5,675 bases of DNA from Candidatus Sulfotelmatobacter sp. GTDB lineage: Bacteria; Acidobacteriota; Terriglobia; Terriglobales; Acidobacteriaceae. Below the pieces are notes generated by a model. The model was not told where the DNA came from, ran no database searches, and worked only from the letters and a program-made list of their open reading frames with translations. The translations under genes were made by a program, and so were the position numbers. The stretch spans positions 1 through 5,675 of the forward strand of contig JASHTD010000019.1 of the NCBI GenBank assembly GCA_030040725.1, given 5' to 3'. Below, piece by piece: positions 1-5,675 of this stretch; within the stretch, counting starts at the first letter, position 1, and every line of letters begins with the position of its first letter.

Positions 1-3000
1 GATTTCGATTCGGTGATGCGTACCAGCTTCGTGATCGTCATGTCGAAGTTGTCGATTCCCGGCCCGTAGAAAAAGCGGCGGGGAACATTTCCCAGTTGTC
101 CCAGCGCCTCCGTGTTGAAGGCAGCGGTATTGAATTCCGGCCTTTCGTTTCTCGGGTTCGTATTGATATCGAGCGGCAATCCGTGATATTCGGGCGTATC
201 CAACAAATAATTGTTAATGCCGTTGCCCAGCGTTCCGAGCAGCGAATTATCGGAGTCGTCGTAGAGCGTGACGGGAAAGCCTGTGCTAAAGCGCACCGTG
301 CCCGCGAGGCTCCATCCTTCGGTCAGTCGATCGGAACGATTGAACAGCAAATCAAACGGCAGATTCGCCCGGTAGCTGGCGACGAAGTTATGCCGCATGT
401 CCCATGCCGAGATTGCCCGGGTCGCCCTCACATTGAGAGGATTGAGTTGTTCGCCCAGATTCGATCCCTGATCGATGGACTTGCTGTAGGTGTATGCCAC
501 TAAAAAATCCGATCTCGAACCGACATACCGTAGATTTGTTTCCAGCGCGTTGTAATTGGAGTTTTCAATCGTTTTCTGAGCGGTGACTTCTCCGTAATTG
601 GAGCCAAGCCCCACGCGGGTTCCATCGTAGACACGTCCGTTGCTGCTGATGATGTGAGCACCTTCGCTGAATGGACCGCAAGTGGCACTGCCAGGAGCGA
701 CTTCGCTTGGCTGGCTTAAAGCCAGGCACAAAGCCTGATCGCTGGGATTCGTCGATACCACGCCGAGAATGTGATGCCCCTGGTTGCCCACGTAACTTGT
801 AGTCAGCAGCATTTTCGCGCTGAGCTGTCGCTCAAACGAGAGCATGTAGTTCTCGGTGTACGGCGTTGTATTGCGGTAATAGAAATATGGATCGCCCTCA
901 ATTGGGAGTACGCTCGCCCAATTGAATGCTGTGTCCGGATTTTGAGCCGAAACATTGTGCCCAGGAAACACTAGAGGAAACGGATTCTCATTCTGTGCGC
1001 CATTCGCCGCGCTGATAAAAGGCGTCGCCAAAAGTGGCCGCTGGGGAGTTAAGTATGTATAGCCAAACGGAGGAACTGCATACATCACTCCAGCTGAAAG
1101 CCCTGGAAACGCGGTGTAGAACATTCCATAGCTCGCACGGATGCTGCTTTTGCCTCCATCCCCAAAAACTGTTTTGAGAGGTCCATTGTCGAACTTTGGA
1201 GCGTACGCAATACCGACTCGTGGAGCGAAGTTATCTCCCTTAGCGGGCGAAATTGTGCTCGGAATTCCCGGATCGCCTGGAACCACCAAACCTTCCGGTG
1301 CGCCGGGATAAAGCACCGACTGCCTGCCGGGGATGATAGTTTGCACTTCGTTGTACTTCTCCCAGAAGGGCATAATGTAGTCCCATCGCAGACCGAAGTT
1401 CACGGTCAGATCCGTGCGCGCCCGCCAGCTATCCTGCGCGAATAAGCCTTCGTAGCGGTTGCGCAGATAGAATGGCTTGCCCGAAGACTGCGTAAAGTTG
1501 CTGGGCACCCCGATGAGGAAGTCCGCAAACGCAGAGCCGGTCTCGGTTCCATTGATGTTGAAGGTGCCATTAAAGGTGGCGTTCGGATGCTCGTTCACCT
1601 GGTCGAGATGAAATTGTCCACCGAACTTGAACGTGTGTGCGCCGAACACCTTTGAAAACGTTTCACTGACGTAAAGAGTGTTGTTGATCTGGGTTTCGTT
1701 GGTGATGGGAACACCCATCGTGAAGGCGGGAAACGCCATGTTTTCTACGCCCTGAAACTGCGGCGCCTGGACCGTGAATCCAGGAGCGCCAGAAGGAGAA
1801 ACGAAGCCCTGCGCCGCCAGATTCATTCCCAGCCCACCTTTCGGCTGCCCGATCACGTTGGCATAGCGGAGGTATCCCGCGTGAAATTCATTTACCGAAG
1901 CGCTTCCCAGGGTTTTAGTGTCTCCGAGACTCACGAATTGCGCTTTACCGAAATTCAATGCGTCGAAGCCCGGTATGCTGGCTCCTCCTTGCTCGCCGGG
2001 ATAAGGATTATCCAGCCGGTAATCGTCAAAAAAATAGTACGTAGAAAGCTGTCCGAATCGGGTGTTGGCATCGATGCGCCCGGAAAATTTATCGTCGCGC
2101 ACGGTTTCAGCGAAAGCGGACGTAGAAAACTGATCTGGACCGTCATTAGGTGCGGGAATGTATTGCAGCAGTGCGAGAGATGGTGCCGACCACGCGCTTT
2201 GAGGAATGCTCGCGTTCGGAAACACGCACGTCGACCTCGTGCAGCCTGCAGCGTAGTAAGGCTCTTCAGCGGAAATAGCGAATCCAAGTTTCCGCGACAG
2301 CAAACCGGCAAGGTAACTACCGCTCACCCTTCCGGTGAGTGTGCCTGCGAGATCGGAGAGATCGCCGGATCGGTCCTGCAACGACGGCACCGAGATCAAC
2401 CCTGTTTCGATGCCTTCGTTGGTGCGCGTTCCCTGATAGTCGGTAAAAAAATAAATCTTCTGACGCCGGACCGGGCCGCCCAGCGTTCCTCCAAATTGAT
2501 TTTGCTGAAAAGCCGGCCGGGTTGGATCGAAATAACCTCGGGCGTCAAGATCGGTATTGCGCAAAAATTCGAATGCGCTCCCATGAAATGAGGAGCTCCC
2601 CGATTTCGTGATTACCGTCACCATGCCGCCGTTATAGTTGCCGTACTCGGGGTCGAAATTGTTGGTTAGAACTCGGAATTCGTCAATCGAATCCAAATTG
2701 GCAACGATCGATGTTCCACCGTTCATGTGTTCCTGCACATCAATTCCGTCCACCAGAAATCCGTTCGATGATTCTCGCTGTCCATCGATTGACAAATTTC
2801 CCGCACTCAGATCGCCCGAAGGAGCAAGTCCTCCCGTCACTCCAGCCATGATTACCGAATTGGCTAGCAGCGTCGACGCCGGCGCTACACCGGGCTGAAT
2901 CGGCAGCAAATCGGTATAACTCCGCCCGTTGAGCGGAAGGGCTGTCATCTGTGAGGCGCTTACCAGCTCGCCCAGGTGAGTCGCCACCGTGTCGACCTGA

Positions 3001-3428
3001 AGCTGCAGCGCAGTGCTGCTTCCCTCAACGCTTACCGATTGCGAGACTTCAGCTAAAACCAGAACCACGTCAAGCGCTGCCGCCGAATCAGTATCCACCC
3101 GGACGCCGGTCTTGCTCTCACTCTTGAAGCCCACGGCCTCCATCGTTAAGTCGTATTGCCCGACGGGAAGTGCTGGAAATGTATAGAAGCCATCCTCGTT
3201 AGAGAGCGCAGTGTATTCCGAGCGAATTGCCTGGTTGATCAGGGTGATTTTTGCCCCCGAAATGACCGCTCCGCTTGGATCTTTCACCGTTCCTGAAAGG
3301 CTCCCATTCGCCGCTGCTAAAAGAGCGATGGGCAAGAAAAGTAGAATTGCTACGATTGCGCCATTGCGGAGCCTGAATCTGACTACTTTAAGTAAAAGCT
3401 GACGCCCGATAGCTTGCTTATGAATCAT
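1..3428 (-). CDS. Oar-like TonB-dependent outer-membrane receptor with N-terminal carboxypeptidase-regulatory-like domain (C-terminus cut by window edge)
   Basis: Reading the minus strand from the ATG at 3428-3426 gives 1142 codons with no stop to base 1. Residues 1-22 are basic; 23-40 form a hydrophobic stretch (AIVAILLFLPIALLAAA), so this is a signal peptide, probably cleaved near 40. Residues 43-124 look like a carboxypeptidase-regulatory (CnaB-like) domain, with SGTVKDPSGAVISGAKI and later NEDGFYTFPALPVGQY. Residues 127-136 (EVSQSVSVEG) sit where the TonB-box-like segment lies in this family. The plug follows: LPLNGRSY (164-171), LVDGID (from 225), then EYGNYNGGMVTVITKSG and FGGTLGGP (312-319). 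The rest is barrel, with strand motifs such as RYEGLFAQDSWR, NFGLRWDY and APRVGIAYAP. Receptors of this kind sit in the outer membrane and are energised by TonB-ExbBD; the ligand cannot be told from sequence. The last visible residues (FDMTITKLVRITESK) are typical shortly before the final strand, so little is missing. The start has only a weak Shine-Dalgarno (AGGTCGGG, 3443-3436); no other in-frame ATG lies nearby upstream. The family call is firm, the substrate unknown. Confidence 0.93.
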   Translation of the reverse strand, partial: MIHKQAIGRQLLLKVVRFRLRNGAIVAILLFLPIALLAAANGSLSGTVKDPSGAVISGAKITLINQAIRSEYTALSNEDGFYTFPALPVGQYDLTMEAVGFKSESKTGVRVDTDSAAALDVVLVLAEVSQSVSVEGSSTALQLQVDTVATHLGELVSASQMTALPLNGRSYTDLLPIQPGVAPASTLLANSVIMAGVTGGLAPSGDLSAGNLSIDGQRESSNGFLVDGIDVQEHMNGGTSIVANLDSIDEFRVLTNNFDPEYGNYNGGMVTVITKSGSSSFHGSAFEFLRNTDLDARGYFDPTRPAFQQNQFGGTLGGPVRRQKIYFFTDYQGTRTNEGIETGLISVPSLQDRSGDLSDLAGTLTGRVSGSYLAGLLSRKLGFAISAEEPYYAAGCTRSTCVFPNASIPQSAWSAPSLALLQYIPAPNDGPDQFSTSAFAETVRDDKFSGRIDANTRFGQLSTYYFFDDYRLDNPYPGEQGGASIPGFDALNFGKAQFVSLGDTKTLGSASVNEFHAGYLRYANVIGQPKGGLGMNLAAQGFVSPSGAPGFTVQAPQFQGVENMAFPAFTMGVPITNETQINNTLYVSETFSKVFGAHTFKFGGQFHLDQVNEHPNATFNGTFNINGTETGSAFADFLIGVPSNFTQSSGKPFYLRNRYEGLFAQDSWRARTDLTVNFGLRWDYIMPFWEKYNEVQTIIPGRQSVLYPGAPEGLVVPGDPGIPSTISPAKGDNFAPRVGIAYAPKFDNGPLKTVFGDGGKSSIRASYGMFYTAFPGLSAGVMYAVPPFGYTYLTPQRPLLATPFISAANGAQNENPFPLVFPGHNVSAQNPDTAFNWASVLPIEGDPYFYYRNTTPYTENYMLSFERQLSAKMLLTTSYVGNQGHHILGVVSTNPSDQALCLALSQPSEVAPGSATCGPFSEGAHIISSNGRVYDGTRVGLGSNYGEVTAQKTIENSNYNALETNLRYVGSRSDFLVAYTYSKSIDQGSNLGEQLNPLNVRATRAISAWDMRHNFVASYRANLPFDLLFNRSDRLTEGWSLAGTVRFSTGFPVTLYDDSDNSLLGTLGNGINNYLLDTPEYHGLPLDINTNPRNERPEFNTAAFNTEALGQLGNVPRRFFYGPGIDNFDMTITKLVRITESK

Positions 3429-3445
3429 ATGAATGCCCGACCTGC

Positions 3446-3470
3446 GAAAATGAAATTGAAATTCATTTTC
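3446..3470. promoter_or_regulatory. 25-bp palindrome upstream of the receptor gene, possible Fur-family operator
   Basis: Arms GAAAATGAA (3446-3454) and TTCATTTTC (3462-3470) are perfect reverse complements around a 7-base centre. Two more pairs match inside the centre (TT/AA around G3458), leaving one mismatch (3455/3461) across the 25 bp. The AT-rich site stands out from its GC-rich surroundings and ends 17 bases before the receptor start codon. It can be read as two forward hexamers, one central base and two reverse hexamers, the arrangement described for Fur-type boxes. The match to the GATAAT hexamer is partial: GAAAAT has one mismatch and GAAATT two. As RNA it could also form a hairpin next to the receptor start. 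The symmetry is seen directly; the regulator is a guess. Confidence 0.4.
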
Positions 3471-3498
3471 ATAATGCCCGCCGCGGTCCATTTTTGGC

Positions 3499-3514
3499 TG
3501 TGACCGCTGTCACC
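3499..3514. promoter_or_regulatory. Dyad resembling a CRP/FNR-family binding site
   Basis: TGTGA-CCGCTG-TCACC matches the CRP consensus TGTGA-N6-TCACA at 9 of 10 defined positions, with perfect inverted arms GTGAC/GTCAC. It lies about 70 bases upstream of the receptor start and about 120 bases upstream of the mannosidase start, so it could serve either gene or both. No convincing sigma-70 -35 hexamer is visible for either gene, which would suit an activator-dependent promoter. Which regulator binds, if any, is not determinable here. Confidence 0.35.
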
Positions 3515-3520
3515 TGCGCG

Positions 3521-3536
3521 TGTGCCCTGTCGCACT
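3521..3536. promoter_or_regulatory. Second, weaker dyad of the same type
   Basis: TGTGC-CCTGTC-GCACT has inverted arms GTGC/GCAC with the same six-base spacer as the dyad at 3499-3514. It matches the CRP consensus at only 7 of 10 positions. Its centre is 22 bp from that of the first dyad, about two helical turns, so two bound dimers would face the same side. It is about 100 bases upstream of the mannosidase ATG. A poor -10-like sequence (TAACAAT, 3577-3583) lies downstream at a distance roughly compatible with activation from -61.5, but this is speculative. Confidence 0.22.
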
Positions 3537-3621
3537 TCGCCTAGACTCCGAACAACCCTGCGCGGCGAGGCGCGTGTAACAATACTCGATGCTAAAGTGA
3601 GTTTGTTTTTATCGGGCTCTT

Positions 3622-3626
3622 GGAGG
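3622..3626 (+). promoter_or_regulatory. Ribosome binding site of the alpha-mannosidase
   Basis: GGAGG is followed by a 7-base spacer to the ATG at 3634. This optimal placement fixes 3634 as the start rather than the in-frame ATG at 3655 (Met8), which would remove the n-region of the signal peptide. Confidence 0.75.
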
Positions 3627-3633
3627 CTTAGGA

Positions 3634-5675
3634 ATGGGACGATTTCCCGGTTGGATGCTGCTGCTTCTGTCTTGCTTGATCATTTCGAGCGCAATTCATG
3701 CGCAGGAATCAGCCAACCCGGATTTAACCAAGCAGCCGACTCTTTACGTCGTCGGCTATGCGCATCTCGACACTGAGTGGCGATGGGAATATCCCCAGGT
3801 GATCAGCGAATATCTTCGCAACACGCTGCATGATAACTTTGCCCTCATCGATAAGTACCCCCACTACGTCTTCAATTTCAGCGGTGCCAACCGTTATCGC
3901 CTGATGAAGGAGTACTATCCCGAAGATTTTGCCCGGCTGAAAAAATACGTAAACGAGGGCCGCTGGTTCCCTGCGGGATCATCAATGGAAGAAGGCGATG
4001 TAAATACTCCGAGTGCGGAGACGATCATCCGCCAGATCCTGTACGGGAATAATTGGTTTCGCAAGGAGTTTGGCAGAGCCAGCGCCGAATACATGTTGCC
4101 CGATTGCTTTGGATTCCCCGCCTCGTTGCCCACAATCCTGGCGCATTCCGGAGTCAAGGGCTTTTCCACTCAGAAGCTGGTGTGGGGATCGTCCGCCCCC
4201 GGGGGTGGGCCGGAATCGCTGGAACAAACTCCGGAGGGAACTCCGTTCAACGTTGGCGTCTGGGTCGGTCCCGATGGCGAAACCGTGCTGGCTGGATTAA
4301 ATCCCGGCGATTATGCCGGAGGCATCAACAGTGATTTGAGCAAGCCACTCGCCCCACTACCGCCCGATCAACTCCTCCAAGATCTCAACAAGAAATTTCG
4401 AACCTTGCGGCAGAAACTCGAACGCGCGGACGCAAGCAACTCGACGATGGATACGAAAGACATCGAGGATTATTTGCAAGTCCGCAGCGAACAGAAGGCC
4501 GAAACCCAAGCGCGGGCTGATCAGGAATTGAGCCATCATCAATACGATTGGGCGAGGCGCGTCGAATTGAACGGCAAAGTGAGCGGCATCTTCGCCGATT
4601 ATCACTATTACGGAACCGGAGATATCGGAGGCGCTCCGAACGAGGATTCCGTGAAGCGCCTCGAAGCCATTATTGGCGGCGGCAAAATGAGTTTGCCGCT
4701 GGATGTGGATTCGCTCTTCTCGCGCTTCTCTCATACCCAGGGTCCGCCCGTGCAGCTTGGCGGCGGGCCGGTACACGTGATCTCTGCTGATGCCGAGCAG
4801 ATGTTTCTGGATATCACTCCGGCGGAAGCTGCCGGCCTGCCACGTTACACCGGCGAAATGGAGTTGACCAATCACTCGGCTGGATCGCTGACATCGCAGG
4901 CTTATCAGAAACGATGGCTACGAAAAGAAGAGTTGCTGGCGGAGGCAGCGGAGGAAAGTTCGATCGCTGCCGAATGGCTGGGCGCGCGCCCCTATCCGCT
5001 TGAGCGCTTGAATAACGCCTGGACTCTGGTGATGGGCGGGCAGTTTCACGATCTGGCGGCGGGAACGGCCACCCCGAAGGCTTACGAGTTTGCCTGGAAC
5101 GATGACGTGATCGCCATGAATCAGTTTGCCGGCGTGCTGACCAGCGCGACGGAAGCGGTAACCGCGGGCATGGACACACAGGTCAAAGGAGTGCCGGTGG
5201 TCGTGTTCAATCCGCTGAATGTTGAGCGGGAAGATGCGGTTGAGGCCGCGATTGATTTTCCTCCTGAAGTGGTCGGCGCGGTTCGTGCCGTGGGGCCCGA
5301 TCGAAAAGAAGTTCCCGCCCAACTTTCCCATGGCAAAGTCGTCTTCCTCGCCAGAACTCCAAGCGTGGGATATGCCGTCTACGATATCGAGCCGAAGAAT
5401 GGAGCCGTCGACCAGATCTCTGAGCTGCGCGTTTCGGAAAATTCGCTGGAGAATCGATACTACCGCGTGAAGCTGAATAACCAGGGAGACATTGAAAGCA
5501 TTTTTGATAAGTCGATTGGCAAAGAATTGTTAAGCGCTCCGGCGCGACTGGCGATCTCATATGACAATCCGGCGCAGTGGCCGGCGTGGAACATGGATTG
5601 GGACCAAGAGCAAGCGGCGCCGCGTGAGTACGTGCATGGTCCGGCGAAATTTCGCGTTTCGGAGAACGGTCCGGC
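3634..5675 (+). CDS. Exported glycoside hydrolase family 38 alpha-mannosidase (C-terminus cut by window edge)
   Basis: The frame is open for 680 codons to the window end. Residues 1-23 form a signal peptide (WMLLLLSCLIISSAIHA, then QE), so the enzyme is exported. GH38 enzymes hydrolyse terminal alpha-mannosides with retention, using a metal-bound site. The expected ligands are present: H44 and D46 in AHLDTEWRWEY, the nucleophile D157 in LPDCFGFPASLP, and H472 in GGQFHD (469-473). YYGTGDIGGAP (325-335) corresponds to the family's GDxGG loop. The helical middle domain shows GEMELTNH (407-414) and KRWLRKEELLAEAAE. The C-terminal beta region opens with VFNPLN (524-529), ENRYYRVKLN (606-615) and FDKSIGKELL (624-633), all classic for the family. 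Family members usually run about 850-1100 residues, so roughly a quarter to a third is missing. A hydrophilic, charged helical stretch (about 240-303) interrupts the end of the catalytic domain. The gene is divergent from the TonB-dependent receptor, which suggests joint use of a mannose-containing glycan. Family and catalytic competence are well supported; natural substrate and linkage are not. Confidence 0.95.
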   Translation, partial: MGRFPGWMLLLLSCLIISSAIHAQESANPDLTKQPTLYVVGYAHLDTEWRWEYPQVISEYLRNTLHDNFALIDKYPHYVFNFSGANRYRLMKEYYPEDFARLKKYVNEGRWFPAGSSMEEGDVNTPSAETIIRQILYGNNWFRKEFGRASAEYMLPDCFGFPASLPTILAHSGVKGFSTQKLVWGSSAPGGGPESLEQTPEGTPFNVGVWVGPDGETVLAGLNPGDYAGGINSDLSKPLAPLPPDQLLQDLNKKFRTLRQKLERADASNSTMDTKDIEDYLQVRSEQKAETQARADQELSHHQYDWARRVELNGKVSGIFADYHYYGTGDIGGAPNEDSVKRLEAIIGGGKMSLPLDVDSLFSRFSHTQGPPVQLGGGPVHVISADAEQMFLDITPAEAAGLPRYTGEMELTNHSAGSLTSQAYQKRWLRKEELLAEAAEESSIAAEWLGARPYPLERLNNAWTLVMGGQFHDLAAGTATPKAYEFAWNDDVIAMNQFAGVLTSATEAVTAGMDTQVKGVPVVVFNPLNVEREDAVEAAIDFPPEVVGAVRAVGPDRKEVPAQLSHGKVVFLARTPSVGYAVYDIEPKNGAVDQISELRVSENSLENRYYRVKLNNQGDIESIFDKSIGKELLSAPARLAISYDNPAQWPAWNMDWDQEQAAPREYVHGPAKFRVSENGP

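Noticed and set aside
96..503. 135-codon open frame on the plus strand
   Set aside because: Antisense to the receptor barrel region; the product (Arg, Ile and Val rich) looks like a reverse-frame shadow.
1881..2591. 236-codon open frame on the plus strand
   Set aside because: It lies wholly antisense to the receptor gene, whose frame is intact and gives recognisable family motifs over the same bases. The antisense product has no recognisable domain or plausible composition.
3577..3603. Sigma-70 promoter candidates for the mannosidase (TAACAAT, TAAAGT)
   Set aside because: Both are poor -10 matches and neither has a recognisable -35 hexamer at 16-18 bases, so no promoter is annotated.
3655..3657. 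Alternative mannosidase start at Met8
   Set aside because: The ATG at 3634 has GGAGG at ideal spacing, while 3655 has no such site and would leave a signal peptide without its basic n-region.
3664..3675. Possible lipobox (LLSC, Cys14) in the mannosidase signal peptide
   Set aside because: Leu at the -2 position is atypical, the Cys is too early within the hydrophobic core, and a normal signal peptidase I site (IHA, then QE) follows. An ordinary cleaved signal is more likely.
3522..3776. 84-codon plus-strand frame spanning the intergenic region and mannosidase start
   Set aside because: It runs out of frame over the mannosidase signal peptide and catalytic motif, has no ribosome binding site, and starts inside the putative regulatory dyad.
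4357..4875. 172-codon open frame on the minus strand
   Set aside because: Antisense to the catalytic and middle domains of the mannosidase, with no recognisable motif; a by-product of codon bias in the real gene.

Overview
The window holds two large divergently transcribed genes, both cut by the window edges, with a 205-base intergenic region between them (3429-3633). Protein style suggests a Gram-negative bacterium of the Acidobacteriota. The left gene is an Oar-like TonB-dependent receptor with an N-terminal carboxypeptidase-regulatory-like domain, a family greatly expanded in that phylum. The right gene is an exported GH38 alpha-mannosidase. The organism call is inference from gene content and moderate GC; there is no rRNA or marker gene here.

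Layout. 1-3428, minus strand: one uninterrupted frame of 1142 codons, from a signal peptide through a carboxypeptidase-regulatory-like domain and plug to a long beta-barrel. The stop codon lies beyond base 1, and probably only a few dozen residues are missing. 3429-3633: shared promoter region. It contains a 25-bp near-perfect palindrome just upstream of the receptor start and two dyads resembling CRP/FNR-family sites, 22 bp apart centre to centre. A good ribosome binding site precedes the mannosidase. 3634-5675, plus strand: the first 680 codons of the mannosidase. It has a signal peptide, the catalytic domain, the helical domain carrying the last metal-binding His, and the start of the C-terminal beta domains.

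How the genes may work together. A receptor facing away from an exported mannosidase, across one compact regulatory region, suggests a small glycan-acquisition locus. The enzyme would trim alpha-mannosides in the periplasm or outside the cell, and the receptor would bind or import a ligand. This is inference, since Oar-like receptors have no well-established substrate. The most informative part for a second look is the intergenic region. All other open frames of moderate length are antisense or out-of-frame shadows of these two genes. I see no RNA genes, mobile elements, CRISPR arrays or terminators.
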